A stretch of DNA of 64,000 nucleotides. Source: Gemmatimonadota bacterium. GTDB lineage: Bacteria > Gemmatimonadota > Gemmatimonadetes > Gemmatimonadales > GWC2-71-9. Of this stretch, positions 36,077 to 44,779 are shown one piece after another. The stretch is taken from NCBI GenBank assembly GCA_016713435.1, contig JADJPD010000010.1, positions 310,001 through 374,000 of the forward strand, written 5' to 3'. Position 1 is the stretch's first letter. Each line of letters starts with the position of its first letter. Both the position numbers and the translations under genes were made by a program. Below the pieces are notes generated by a model that saw only the letters and a list, made by a program, of their open reading frames with translations, did no database searches and had not been told where the DNA came from.

Positions 36077-36847
36077 ATGCCGGGCTGGCGCCGGGATACA
36101 CTCACGCAGGCTGCGCTGGCGCTCCTCTTTCCGCACTTCACGCCGTCCCAGAGCACGGCGCCCGGGGAGGTCCGCTCCGAACTGGAGCGCCTGCGGGGCG
36201 GGCTCGAGGCCTTCCTGTTGGCGCAGGGGACCGCCCCGGCCGAAGCCGAGCGGATCAGCCTCGAGTCCTGCGCCCGGCTGCCCGACCTCGCCGCGGCGCT
36301 GCAGCGCGACGCCGAGGCCACCTGCGAGGCGGACCCCGCCGCCCGGAGCGTGGACGAGGTGATCCTGGCCTATCCCGGCTTCCTGGCCCTGGCGTGCCAC
36401 CGGATCGCGCACGGCCTGCTGGGCCGCGGGGTGACGCTGCTCCCCCGTCTCATCGCGGAGTATGCCCACCGGACCACGGGGATCGACATCCATCCCGGGG
36501 CGCAGATCGGCGCCTCGTGCGCCATCGACCACGGGACGGGAATCGTCATCGGCGAGACGGCGGTGATCGGCGATCGGGTCCGGATCTACCAGGGTGTGAC
36601 GCTCGGCGCCTTGAGCGTCCGCAAGTCGCTGGCCCAGCGGAAGCGCCACCCCACCATCGAGGACGACGTGGTGATCTATTCCGGCGCCACGATCCTCGGC
36701 GGCGACACCGTGATCGGGAAGGACAGCGTCATCGGCGGCAACGTCTGGCTCACCCACAGCGTGCCGCCCGGTTCCGTGGTCACCCACGGCGCCACCATCG
36801 AGCGTCCCCGCGAGGCCGACGAACCCCTGCTGGAGTTCAACATATGA
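36077..36847 (+). CDS. cysE: Serine O-acetyltransferase
   Basis: The 256-residue enzyme makes O-acetylserine for cysteine synthesis. The SAT N-terminal helical domain (about 30-120) is followed by DEVILAYPGFLALACHRIAH, the active-site stretch HPGAQIGASCAIDHGTG and left-handed beta-helix hexapeptides VIGETAVIGDRVRIYQGVTL. The last residue is Ile (LLEFNI), the residue that inserts into the CysK active site to form the cysteine synthase complex. Its stop overlaps the cysK start, so both proteins are co-translated. The 193-base gap to the divergent olsB gene holds the promoter; no regulatory motif is evident. Confidence 0.95.
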   Translation: MPGWRRDTLTQAALALLFPHFTPSQSTAPGEVRSELERLRGGLEAFLLAQGTAPAEAERISLESCARLPDLAAALQRDAEATCEADPAARSVDEVILAYPGFLALACHRIAHGLLGRGVTLLPRLIAEYAHRTTGIDIHPGAQIGASCAIDHGTGIVIGETAVIGDRVRIYQGVTLGALSVRKSLAQRKRHPTIEDDVVIYSGATILGGDTVIGKDSVIGGNVWLTHSVPPGSVVTHGATIERPREADEPLLEFNI

Positions 36848-37761
36848 GGGCCAACACCATCCTCGACACCATCGGCAACACCCCGCACGTCCGCATCCAC
36901 CGGCTCTACGCCAATGCGCCGGCCGAGGTGTGGCTCAAGCTGGAGCGGGCCAACCCGGGCGGGAGCATCAAGGACCGCATCGGCGTGGCCATGATCGAGG
37001 ACGCCGAGCGCCGCGGGGTCCTCGGCAAGGACAGCGTGATCATCGAGCCGACCAGCGGGAACACCGGCATCGGCCTGGCCATGGCGGCCGCGGTGAAGGG
37101 CTACAAGCTGGTGCTGGTGATGCCGGAGTCCATGACCATCGAGCGGCGGAAGATCATGGCGGCGTACGGGGCCCAGTTCGACCTGACGCCGCGCGAGAAG
37201 GGCATGAAGGGCGCCATCGCGCGGGCGCAGGAGCTGGTGGCGCAGACGCCGGGGGCGTGGATGCCGTCGCAGTTCGACAACCCGGCCAACGTGGAGATCC
37301 ACCGCCGCACCACCGCGCGCGAGATCATCACCGACTTCCCCGAGGGGCTCGACGTGCTCATCACGGGCGTGGGCACCGGCGGGCACATCACCGGCGTGGC
37401 CGAGGTGCTCAAGGAGAAGTTCCCGGGGCTCAAGGTCTTTGCCGTGGAGCCGGCCAAGTCGGCGGTGATCTCGGGCGGCGAGCCGAGCCCGCACAAGATC
37501 CAGGGCATCGGCGCGGGGTTCATCCCCGGGAACCTGAACACCAAGCTCCTCGACGGGACCATCCAGGTCACCGAGGAGGAGGCCTACGGGTACGCGGTGC
37601 GTGCCGCCAGGGAGGAAGCGATCTTCGTGGGGCCGAGCTCGGGGGCGTCGCTCGCGGCGGTGGCGCGGAAGCTGCCGGAGCTCCCGGCGGGGAGCCGGGT
37701 GCTGGCGTTCTGCTATGACACCGGCGAGCGCTATCTCTCGATCGAGGGGTTCTTCGCCTGA
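36844..37761 (+). CDS. cysK: Cysteine synthase A (O-acetylserine sulfhydrylase)
   Basis: The 305-residue PLP enzyme has the active Lys in LERANPGGSIKDRIGVAMIE, the PLP-binding/substrate loop IIEPTSGNTGIGLAMAAA and ITGVGTGGHITGVAEVLKEK for PLP phosphate. The C-terminal VGPSSGASLAAVARKL and FCYDTGERYLS are standard. It converts O-acetylserine and sulfide to cysteine. It is coupled to cysE by an ATGA overlap and is followed by a GC-rich hairpin. Confidence 0.96.
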   Translation: MRANTILDTIGNTPHVRIHRLYANAPAEVWLKLERANPGGSIKDRIGVAMIEDAERRGVLGKDSVIIEPTSGNTGIGLAMAAAVKGYKLVLVMPESMTIERRKIMAAYGAQFDLTPREKGMKGAIARAQELVAQTPGAWMPSQFDNPANVEIHRRTTAREIITDFPEGLDVLITGVGTGGHITGVAEVLKEKFPGLKVFAVEPAKSAVISGGEPSPHKIQGIGAGFIPGNLNTKLLDGTIQVTEEEAYGYAVRAAREEAIFVGPSSGASLAAVARKLPELPAGSRVLAFCYDTGERYLSIEGFFA

Positions 37762-37765
37762 GCGC

Positions 37766-37791
37766 CGCGGCGCGGCCCTGGCCGCGCCGCG
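37766..37791. terminator. Hairpin between convergent cysK and hypE
   Basis: CGCGGCGCGGC CCTG GCCGCGCCGCG is an 11-bp perfect stem with a 4-base loop, starting five bases after cysK and ending 13 bases before hypE. It can serve both converging units, although no T-run follows. Confidence 0.65.
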
Positions 37792-37804
37792 ACGCCCCGG
37801 GGGC

Positions 37805-38866
37805 TCAGCAGATGCGCGGCAGCTGGTCCCCGGGCAGCATGTCCACGATGCGCGTCCCGCCCACGAGGGTCTTGAGCACCACGTACCCCGGGTGCTCCGC
37901 CACCACGCGGCCCACGATGCGGGCCTCGGCGCCCACCGCGTGCTTGCGCATGGCCGCGAGCGCCGCGTCCGCATGCTCCGGCCGGACGATGGCGGTGAGG
38001 ACGCCCTCGTTGGCCACGTAGAGCGGGTCGAGGCCCAGCATCTCGCAGGCGGCGTAGGCGTCCGGCGGCACCGGGATGGCCGACTCGTCGAGCTCCATCC
38101 CGACCTTCGAGGCCTGGGCGATCTCGTTGAGCGCGCTCGCCATGCCGCCGCGGGTGGGATCGCGGAGGGCCGCGACGTGGTCGCCGATGTCCTGGCGCAG
38201 CTGGGCCACCAGCGGGACCAGGCAGGCGGTGTCGCTCGTGATGGTGGTCTCGAAGGAGAGCCCCTCGCGCACCGCCATGATGGCCATGCCGTGGCGGGCC
38301 AGCGGGCCGCTCACCAGGATCACGTCCCCCGGGCGGGCGCGCTCGGGGCCGGGCCGGAAGCCCGGGTCCCGCATTCCGAGGCCGGTGGTGTTGATGTACA
38401 TCCCGTCGGCCTTGCCGCGCTCCACCACCTTGGTGTCGCCCGCCACCATCTGGACGCCGGCGGCCCGTGCCGCCGCCGCCATGGTGGCCACCACCCGGTC
38501 CAGCACGTCGAGCGGCAGCCCTTCCTCCAGGATGAAGCCGGCGGTGATGAACAGCGGCGTGGCCCCCATCATGGCCACGTCGTTCACCGTGCCGTGCACC
38601 GCCAGCGCGCCGATGTTGCCGCCCGGGAACTCGAGCGGGCTCACCACAAACGAATCGGTGGACACCACCAGCTCCCCGCGCTCGCCGGCCGGGAGCACCG
38701 CGCCGTCGCCCTGCTGGGCCAGGTACTCGTTGCCGAGGAGCGGGACGAAGTGGTCGCGGATGAGCCGCGCGCTCATCTTGCCGCCCGACCCGTGGCCCAG
38801 CTGCACCCGCTCGGTGTCGGTGAGCGGCACGGGGCAGGCGGGGCCGTCGAAACGCACGCCGGTCAC
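37805..38866 (-). CDS. hypE: Hydrogenase maturation protein HypE (carbamoyl dehydratase)
   Basis: HypE receives a carbamoyl group from HypF on its C-terminal Cys and dehydrates it to the cyanide ligand of the [NiFe] site. The 353-residue protein has the AIRS/PurM fold: QLGHGSGGKMSARLIRDHFV, LVVSTDSFVVSPLEFPGGNI, VHGTVNDVAMMGATPLFITA and VAGDTKVVERGKADGMYINT. It ends DQLPRIC, with the required terminal Cys. GTG 38866 overlaps the hypD stop (GTGA). It is the last gene of the hydrogenase operon. Confidence 0.96.
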   Translation of the reverse strand: MTGVRFDGPACPVPLTDTERVQLGHGSGGKMSARLIRDHFVPLLGNEYLAQQGDGAVLPAGERGELVVSTDSFVVSPLEFPGGNIGALAVHGTVNDVAMMGATPLFITAGFILEEGLPLDVLDRVVATMAAAARAAGVQMVAGDTKVVERGKADGMYINTTGLGMRDPGFRPGPERARPGDVILVSGPLARHGMAIMAVREGLSFETTITSDTACLVPLVAQLRQDIGDHVAALRDPTRGGMASALNEIAQASKVGMELDESAIPVPPDAYAACEMLGLDPLYVANEGVLTAIVRPEHADAALAAMRKHAVGAEARIVGRVVAEHPGYVVLKTLVGGTRIVDMLPGDQLPRIC

Positions 38867-39969
38867 TGCGCGGCCTCCGGGGTGCGGAAGCGGGCGTAGT
38901 TGTAGTAGGCGGCGCAGGCGCCCTCCGAGCTCACCATCGGCGCGCCGAGCGGGTGCTCCGGCGTGCAGCGGGTGCCGAACGCCGCGCATTGCGTGGGCTT
39001 GAGCTGCCCCCGCAGCACGTCACCGGCGCGGCACTCCGCCGGTTCCTGCACCTTGATGTCGGAGAGGCCGAAGCGCACCTCGGCATCGAAGTCCGCGAAC
39101 TCCTCCCGCAGTACCAGCCCGCTCGCCGGGATGGTGCCGATGCCGCGCCACGCGCGGTCGCCGAGGCGGAAGACCTGGCGGACCAGGTCCTGCGCGGGCC
39201 GGGTGCCGTCGCGGTTGACCGCGCGGACGTACTGGTTCTGCACCTCGTGCCTGCCGGCCTCGAGCTGCTCCACCGCCATGAGCATCCCCTCGAGGATGTC
39301 GAGCGGCTCGAAGCCCGTCACGATGATCGGCACCCGGTACTTCGCGGCGATCGGCTCGTACTCCGTCCACCCCATCACGGCGCAGACGTGGCCCGCGGCC
39401 AGGAAGGCCTGCACCCGGTTGTCGGGCGCGCCGAGGATGGCCTCCATGGCCGGGGGCACCGTCACGTGGCTCACGAGGATCGAGAAGTTCCTGATCCCCA
39501 GCTGGCGCGCCCGCCACACCGCCATGGCATTGGCCGGCGCCGTGGTCTCGAAGCCCACCGCGAAGAACACCACCTGCTTGTCGGGGTGCTTCTGCGCCAG
39601 CGTGAGCGCGTCGAGCGGGCTGTAGACGATCTGCACCTTCCCGCCGCGCGCCCGCACCTGCAGCAGGTCGCAGTCGCTGCCGGGCACCCGCAGCATGTCC
39701 CCGAAGGACGTGAAGATGATGTCAGGGCGCGCGGCGAGGTTGAGCGCCTTGTCGATCTGCTCGAGCGGCGTGACGCAGACCGGGCAGCCCGGCCCGTGGA
39801 TCATCTCCACCGCATCGGCCAGCAGTTCGTCGAGGCCCTGGCGCACGATGGTGTGCGTCTGCCCCCCGCACACCTCCATGAGCGTCCAGCGGCGGGTGGC
39901 GGTTTGCTGGATCTTCTTGAGCAGGCTCTGCGCCAGCTTCGGGTCGCGGTACTCGGAGAGGAACTTCAT
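38863..39969 (-). CDS. hypD: Hydrogenase maturation protein HypD
   Basis: HypD is the [4Fe-4S] scaffold that, with HypC, assembles the Fe(CN)2CO group. The 368-residue protein has the conserved MEVCGGQTHTIVRQGLDELL, MIHGPGCPVCVTPLEQIDKA, VFFAVGFETTAPANAMAVWR and AGHVCAVMGWTEYEPIAAKY. The C-terminal cluster ligands lie in LKPTQCAAFGTRCTPEHPLG and SSEGACAAYYNY. ATG 39969 overlaps the hypC stop. The normal complement of motifs suggests full activity. Confidence 0.96.
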   Translation of the reverse strand: MKFLSEYRDPKLAQSLLKKIQQTATRRWTLMEVCGGQTHTIVRQGLDELLADAVEMIHGPGCPVCVTPLEQIDKALNLAARPDIIFTSFGDMLRVPGSDCDLLQVRARGGKVQIVYSPLDALTLAQKHPDKQVVFFAVGFETTAPANAMAVWRARQLGIRNFSILVSHVTVPPAMEAILGAPDNRVQAFLAAGHVCAVMGWTEYEPIAAKYRVPIIVTGFEPLDILEGMLMAVEQLEAGRHEVQNQYVRAVNRDGTRPAQDLVRQVFRLGDRAWRGIGTIPASGLVLREEFADFDAEVRFGLSDIKVQEPAECRAGDVLRGQLKPTQCAAFGTRCTPEHPLGAPMVSSEGACAAYYNYARFRTPEAAQ

Positions 39970-40262
39970 GGCGCCTCCTCCTTGCCTGCCGCCAGGCTGT
40001 TCTCCGCCACCTCGCCCATCCACTCGAGTTCCTCGAGCTGGCTCATTTCCTTGAGCGCCTGGAAGGTCTTGATGGCTTCCTCCTCGTCCACCTTGCTGAT
40101 GGCGAAGCCGACGTGGACGACGACGTAGTCGCCGACGCTCACCTCGTTGGCGACGTAGGCGAGGCAGCACTCGCGCCGGACGCCGCCGAAATCGACGGTG
40201 CCCATCGGGAGGCCCGCGTCGTCACGGGTATCGATGATCCTGCCGGGGATGCCGAGGCACAT
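39966..40262 (-). CDS. hypC: Hydrogenase maturation chaperone HypC
   Basis: The 98-residue chaperone carries the essential N-terminus MCLGIPGRI, whose Cys2 binds the iron group and the large-subunit precursor. The OB-like core includes GTVDFGGVRRECCLAYV and VGDYVVVHVGFAISKVDEEE. It delivers the Fe(CN)2CO moiety from HypD to the large subunit. The C-terminal tail is slightly longer than in the shortest HypC proteins. It is 33 bases after hypF and overlaps hypD. Confidence 0.95.
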   Translation of the reverse strand: MCLGIPGRIIDTRDDAGLPMGTVDFGGVRRECCLAYVANEVSVGDYVVVHVGFAISKVDEEEAIKTFQALKEMSQLEELEWMGEVAENSLAAGKEEAP

Positions 40263-40295
40263 GGGAAGCTCCGGTCCGTGGATGCGAGAGGGGGA

Positions 40296-42602
40296 TCAGG
40301 GGTGGGCGCCGAGCCGGGCGGCGGCGATGACCGCCTGCCCGTAGCTCACGGCGCCGTCGTTCGGCGGCAGCCGCCGGGCCACCAGCACCCGGAGGCCGTG
40401 GTCGGCGAGCCGCTTCTGGAGCGAGCTCACCAGCCGGGCGTTCTGGAAGGTGCCACCGGAGAGCGCCACCGTCGAGAGGTGATGCCGCTCGGCGGCCCGC
40501 AGCACGAGTTGCTCGGCCCCCCGGGCCACGCTGGCATGAAAATCGGCCGCCAGGTCGCCCGCATGGGCGCCGCGGGCCTTCCGGATCGCCAGGTGGGTGA
40601 GGAGGGGGACCGGGTTCATCACCCAGCCACCGCGGCCGTCGTCCTCGAGCGGCACCGGGTGCTCGGCCGCCACGCGGTTGTGGGCCAGCGCCTCCAGCTC
40701 CATGGCGGCCTGGCCCTCGTAGTCCGAGGCCAGTCGCACGCCCACGATGGCCGCCGCGGCGTCGAACAACCGCCCCATGGAGCTGGCGAGGGGGCAGTTG
40801 GTCCCCGTGGCAATCTGCCGCTCCGCCAGCGCCAGCTCGCCCTCCGGCACGGTGACGAGGAGCGGGGCCAGGGCGTCCCGGAGCACCGGGTCGAGGCTCG
40901 CGAAGCCGAGCGCCACGCGCCACGGCCGGCGCGCCGCGAGGTCGCCTCCGGGGAGCGGGGCGTACCGGAGGTGGCCCACCCGCTGGAAGTCGGTCACCGA
41001 GCCCACGAACACCTCCGCGCCCCAGGTGGCGCCGTCGTGCCCGTAGCCGGTGCCGTCGAAGGCCACGCCCACGGCGGGGCCGGTCTCGCCGTGCTCGCCG
41101 AGCACCGCGGCCACGTGGGCCTCGTGGTGCTGCACCGCCAGCAGGTGCGGCAGGCCAAGCTCCTGGGCCACCCGGGTGGAGAGGTAGCCGGGGTGGAGGT
41201 CGTGGGCCACGGCCTCGGGCTCGATGTGGAAGAGCCGCCGGTACACCGCCAGCGCCTGCCGGAAGTGCTCCAGCCCCTCCATGCTCTCCAGGTCCCCGAT
41301 GTGCGGGCTGACGTACGCCGCGCTGCCGTGGGCCAGGGTGAAGGTGTTCTTGAGGTGCGGCCCCACCGCCAGGAGCGGGACCGGGGCCGGCACGGGCAGC
41401 GGCACCGGGAGCGGGGCATAGCCGCGGGCCCGGCGCAGGAAGATCGGCGTGGCCTCGGCCACGCGGATCACCGAGTCGTCGCAGCGCGAGAGGATCTCGC
41501 GGTCGTGCAGCAGGAAGGCGTCGGCGATGTCGCCGAGCCGCCGGCGCGCCTCGGTATTGCCGATGGCGATGGGCTCCTCGCTCCGGTTGCCGCTCGTCAT
41601 CACCAGCGGGCGGCCCACGGCCTCGAGGAGCAGCAGGTGCAGGGGCGTCGCCGGCAGCATCAGCCCCAGGGTGTCGAGCCCCGGGGCCACCGTCGGCGCC
41701 AGCCCCGCGTGGGGGCGCACGGTCACCAGCACCACGGGACGCTCGGCGCGCTCGAGCAGCGCCGCCTCCGCCTCCGAGACGTGCGCGAGCGCGCGCGCGG
41801 CCGCGAGGTCCCGCACCATGACGGCAAAGGGCTTCCCCTCACGCCGCTTCCGGCGCCGGAGCAGCTGCACCGCGCCGTCGTCGGTGGCGTCACAGGCCAG
41901 GTGGAAGCCGCCGAACCCGCGGAGCGCCACGATGGCGCCATCGGCGAGGAGGCGGGCGGCGGCGCGGAGGGCGCCCTCGTCCCTTGCCGTGGGGACCCCG
42001 GGCTCGCCGGTCTCCAGCCAGAGCGCGGGGCCGCAGGCGGGGCAGCTGTTGGTCTCGGAGTGATGGCGGCGGTCGCCCGGCGTGTCGTACTCGGCGCGGC
42101 ACGCCGCGCACTGGGTGAAGGCCCGCATGGTGGTCCGCTCCCGGTCGTACGGGAGGTGCTCGATCACCGTGTAGCGGGGGCCGCAGTCGGTGCAGGTGAT
42201 GAACGGGTAGTGGTGCCGCCGGTTCATCGGGTCGAGCAGCTCGCGCTCGCACGCCGGGCAGATGGCGATGTCGGGCGGCACGGGGAGGCGGCCGGCGGGG
42301 GCCTCGTCGCTCGCCTCGATCCGGAAGCCGGTGCAGCCCTCGGGCTCGGCGTCGCTCACCGCCACGGCCATCACCTGGGCGAGCGGCGGCGCCTCGGCGC
42401 GGAGCGCCTGCAGGAACGCCTGCACCCCGGCGTCATCACCCTCGAGGTGGACGGTCACCTCGCCGGCGGCGTTGCGGACCCATCCCGTGAGGCCGTGCCG
42501 GAGGGCCAGGCGATGAAGGAACGGACGGAAGCCGACGCCCTGGACCACGCCCTCGACCCGGACGCGGCAGGCCACGGCCACCGTCCGGGTCGGGGAGGTC
42601 AT
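40296..42602 (-). CDS. hypF: Carbamoyltransferase HypF
   Basis: HypF converts carbamoyl phosphate to a carbamoyl adenylate and passes it to HypE. The 768-residue protein has all parts: acylphosphatase domain (VVQGVGFRPFLHRLALRHGL, about 15-95), two zinc-finger clusters (CPACERELL and FITCTDCGPRY; FTQCAACRAEY and NSCPACGPALW, about 110-190), YrdC-like domain (ALRGFGGFHLACDATDDGAV onward) and Kae1-like carbamoyltransferase domain with VQHHEAHVAAVLGEHGETGP. The start overlaps the hypB stop by four bases. Length and motif order match the family. Confidence 0.96.
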   Translation of the reverse strand: MTSPTRTVAVACRVRVEGVVQGVGFRPFLHRLALRHGLTGWVRNAAGEVTVHLEGDDAGVQAFLQALRAEAPPLAQVMAVAVSDAEPEGCTGFRIEASDEAPAGRLPVPPDIAICPACERELLDPMNRRHHYPFITCTDCGPRYTVIEHLPYDRERTTMRAFTQCAACRAEYDTPGDRRHHSETNSCPACGPALWLETGEPGVPTARDEGALRAAARLLADGAIVALRGFGGFHLACDATDDGAVQLLRRRKRREGKPFAVMVRDLAAARALAHVSEAEAALLERAERPVVLVTVRPHAGLAPTVAPGLDTLGLMLPATPLHLLLLEAVGRPLVMTSGNRSEEPIAIGNTEARRRLGDIADAFLLHDREILSRCDDSVIRVAEATPIFLRRARGYAPLPVPLPVPAPVPLLAVGPHLKNTFTLAHGSAAYVSPHIGDLESMEGLEHFRQALAVYRRLFHIEPEAVAHDLHPGYLSTRVAQELGLPHLLAVQHHEAHVAAVLGEHGETGPAVGVAFDGTGYGHDGATWGAEVFVGSVTDFQRVGHLRYAPLPGGDLAARRPWRVALGFASLDPVLRDALAPLLVTVPEGELALAERQIATGTNCPLASSMGRLFDAAAAIVGVRLASDYEGQAAMELEALAHNRVAAEHPVPLEDDGRGGWVMNPVPLLTHLAIRKARGAHAGDLAADFHASVARGAEQLVLRAAERHHLSTVALSGGTFQNARLVSSLQKRLADHGLRVLVARRLPPNDGAVSYGQAVIAAARLGAHP

Positions 42603-43270
42603 CGGGCGGCGTGCGCCGCCACCTGCGAGCGCAGGAACGCGAACCAGGCGTCGAGCCCCTCGCCCGTGCGGGCCGAGGTGAGGAAGAACTCGAGGTCGGG
42701 GTTCACGCTCTTCGCGTTCCGGATCGCCAGCTCCACGTCGAAGTCGAGGTGGGGCAGGAGGTCGATCTTGTTGAGCACCGCGTAGCGCGACACCTTGAAC
42801 ATCTTGGGGTACTTGAGCGGCTTGTCCTCGCCCTCGGTCACCGAGAAGACCACGATCTTGTCCCGCTCGCCCAGGTCCCAGCTGGCGGGGCAGACCAGGT
42901 TGCCGACGTTCTCCACGAACAGGAGCTTCGTCCGCGCCAGGTCGATGGCCGTCAGCGCATCCTGCACCTGCAGCGCATCCAGGTGGCAGGCGCCGCCCGT
43001 GACCACCGCCTGCACCAGGCGCACGGTGTGGCGGGCCAGGCGGTCGGCGTCGTTCTGCGTCTGCACGTCGCCGGTGACCACGGCGATCCCGAGCTCCTCG
43101 CCGAGCGCGGCGAGGGTCTTCTCCAGCAGCAGCGTCTTCCCGGAGCCGGGCGAGGAGACGACGTTGAACGAGAGGATGCCGTGGTCGTCGAGCACCTGCC
43201 GGACCTCGCCGGCCAGCTCGTTGTTCCGCGCCATCACCTTCTCGCGGACCTCAATCGTCCGGACGGCCAT
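42599..43270 (-). CDS. hypB: Hydrogenase nickel incorporation GTPase HypB
   Basis: HypB is the G3E GTPase that inserts nickel with HypA. This 223-residue form has the P-loop VVSSPGSGKTLLLEKTL (about 37-53), the interface metal site VVTGGACHLDALQVQDAL (Cys-His), VENVGNLVCPASWDLGERDK and the guanine specificity motif AVLNKIDLLPH. It lacks the N-terminal CxxCGC nickel motif and the poly-His storage region present in many HypB proteins, so it is a minimal GTPase. Its start overlaps hypA by 20 bases. Confidence 0.95.
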   Translation of the reverse strand: MAVRTIEVREKVMARNNELAGEVRQVLDDHGILSFNVVSSPGSGKTLLLEKTLAALGEELGIAVVTGDVQTQNDADRLARHTVRLVQAVVTGGACHLDALQVQDALTAIDLARTKLLFVENVGNLVCPASWDLGERDKIVVFSVTEGEDKPLKYPKMFKVSRYAVLNKIDLLPHLDFDVELAIRNAKSVNPDLEFFLTSARTGEGLDAWFAFLRSQVAAHAAR

Positions 43271-43508
43271 CGTCCACCTCCAGGTAGTCCAGCCGGAGGA
43301 CGTCCCCCGGCACGCGGGTCAGCTCGGTCTGGGCGCCGGTGAAGGGCGGCGTCTGGAAGACGGCCTCGAGGCAGAACTGGAAGTTGTCCGGTTCCACGCC
43401 AGCATCGTCCCCCACCAAAACACCCACCCGGAGCAATCGCCCCGGGTGTCGTGTCATCTGCTCTTCCACCAGCCGGGCCACTTCCATGGCGAGGCTCATC
43501 TCATGCAT
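43251..43508 (-). CDS. hypA: HypA-like nickel metallochaperone lacking the zinc ribbon
   Basis: The 85-residue protein starts MHEMSLAMEVARLVEEQ with the Met-His-Glu nickel site. The alpha/beta core continues with LRVGVLVGDDAGVEPDNFQF and CLEAVFQTPPFTGAQTEL. Normal HypA (about 113-118 residues) then has a CxxC...CxxC zinc ribbon. Here the chain goes directly from TRVPGDV to LRLDYLEVDDG, which matches the final strand of normal HypA. There is no frameshift: the frame stays open through the join, so this looks like a clean in-frame loss. It lies in the expected place between the protease and hypB. Nickel transfer may rely on other contacts. Confidence 0.88.
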   Translation of the reverse strand: MHEMSLAMEVARLVEEQMTRHPGRLLRVGVLVGDDAGVEPDNFQFCLEAVFQTPPFTGAQTELTRVPGDVLRLDYLEVDDGRPDD

Positions 43509-44010
43509 GGCTGTAGGCCGGCCTCTTCTTGACGTGATGGCCCCACGCCTCGAGGCGGTGGGCCGCCTTCTCGGCCACCGCATCCACCACCGCCTCGAGC
43601 TCGGGCGTGAGGATCGCGGACATCTCCACCCGGTCGGGCTCCGCGCCCACCGCCGCCACCACCGGGGGCAGGGTGCCGCGGAGCTCGGCCAGGGCCAGCA
43701 CTTCCTTCAGGTCAATCTGGTGCGGCGAGAGCTTGTGCGCGAGGTAGCGGGGCAGCTCGCCCCGGCTCATCTCGTGCACCGTCCCGGGCGCCGCCCCGGA
43801 GCGGATGGCGTCGAGCAGGAGCAGCTCGTCCGCGTCCTCGATCATGGGCAGCAGGTTCATCCCCCAGGTCCCGCCGTCCACCAGCTCGAGCGACGGCGGG
43901 AGCTCCCACCCTTCCTTGAGCCGCGCCAGCGCGGCCAGCCCGAGCCCGTCGTCCCCCATGATGGGGTTGCCGAGGCCGAGCACCACCGTGCGGCGCGTGG
44001 GGCTACTCAT
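43501..44010 (-). CDS. hyaD: [NiFe] hydrogenase maturation protease
   Basis: The 169-residue endopeptidase removes the C-terminal tail of the large subunit once nickel is in place. The nickel-sensing residues are in GLGNPIMGDDGLGLAAL, DADELLLLDAIRSGAAPG and KLSPHQIDLKEVLALAEL, matching the HyaD/HybD positions of acid, Asp and His, with Asp replacing the usual Glu at the first. It overlaps the cytochrome b gene by eight bases upstream and hypA by eight bases downstream. Confidence 0.93.
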   Translation of the reverse strand: MSSPTRRTVVLGLGNPIMGDDGLGLAALARLKEGWELPPSLELVDGGTWGMNLLPMIEDADELLLLDAIRSGAAPGTVHEMSRGELPRYLAHKLSPHQIDLKEVLALAELRGTLPPVVAAVGAEPDRVEMSAILTPELEAVVDAVAEKAAHRLEAWGHHVKKRPAYSHA

Positions 44011-44779
44011 TGAGGTCCTCGCCGTCCACGAAGTGGTGCTTGGCGGGCACGAAGCGGCCGCCCGTGAAGATCGAGGAGATGACGCCGCCGCGCTCCAGCA
44101 CGTCCGCGCGCACGGCCAGGTAGATGTGCATCGGGATGAAGATCAGGAACGCCCAGGTCAGCACGTGGTGGACAAACCGCACCACCGGCATCCCGCCCAT
44201 CACGATGCCCACCCAGTTGAACGCCTTGTAGAAGAACCCGCTCGGGTCCGACTGCCCGTACAGCGCGAAGCCGCTCACGATCATCACCATCGCCAGGAAG
44301 TACACCCCGGTGTAGCTCAGCTGCTGCAGCGGGTTGTGGCCCAGGTAATGGGGCGCCTTCTCCGGCTCGATCATGGCGTAGAACTTCACCTGCTTCACCA
44401 TGTTGACCCAGTCGCGCGGGCGGATCGGGAAGAGGGCGGGGAGCCGCTCGAACCGGTTGCCGGCGAAGAGCCAGTAGATCCGCCAGATGGCCGTGGTGGC
44501 GAAGATGGCCGCCGCCGCGAAGTGGATGAACCGCATCCACCCCATCAGGAAGTGGTCCCGGGTGTCGCCGCCCGCCATGAAGTAGGGCTTGCCGATGTAG
44601 AGGCCCGTGACCACCAGCGCCACCATGGTCCCGACGGCCAGCCAGTGCATCAGCCGGATGGGCCAGCCCCACAGCTTCACCCACCTGTAGTTCCCGCTCG
44701 GTGCCGCGATGTCGGCGCCGAGGTGGAACCCCTGCTGGCCGGCCGCGGGGCGGCCGGCCTGGGGAGTGGCCTTGGTCAT
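44003..44779 (-). CDS. hyaC: Ni/Fe-hydrogenase b-type cytochrome subunit
   Basis: The 258-residue membrane subunit carries electrons from the hydrogenase small subunit to quinone. Four helices carry heme-binding histidines: LWGWPIRLMHWLAVGTMVAL, MRFIHFAAAAIFATTAIWRI, and VRFVHHVLTWAFLIFIPMHI. The motif GNYRWVKLWGWPIRLMHW is typical of HyaC/HupC. An extra 30-residue N-terminal tail precedes it. ATG 44779 overlaps the large-subunit stop (ATGA). Its presence makes this a respiratory, membrane-bound uptake enzyme. Confidence 0.94.
   Translation of the reverse strand: MTKATPQAGRPAAGQQGFHLGADIAAPSGNYRWVKLWGWPIRLMHWLAVGTMVALVVTGLYIGKPYFMAGGDTRDHFLMGWMRFIHFAAAAIFATTAIWRIYWLFAGNRFERLPALFPIRPRDWVNMVKQVKFYAMIEPEKAPHYLGHNPLQQLSYTGVYFLAMVMIVSGFALYGQSDPSGFFYKAFNWVGIVMGGMPVVRFVHHVLTWAFLIFIPMHIYLAVRADVLERGGVISSIFTGGRFVPAKHHFVDGEDLNE

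Noticed and set aside
43251..43508. HypA shortened by a frameshift
   Set aside because: The missing zinc ribbon is not found in other frames, and the final HypA strand continues in the same frame, so a domain loss fits better.
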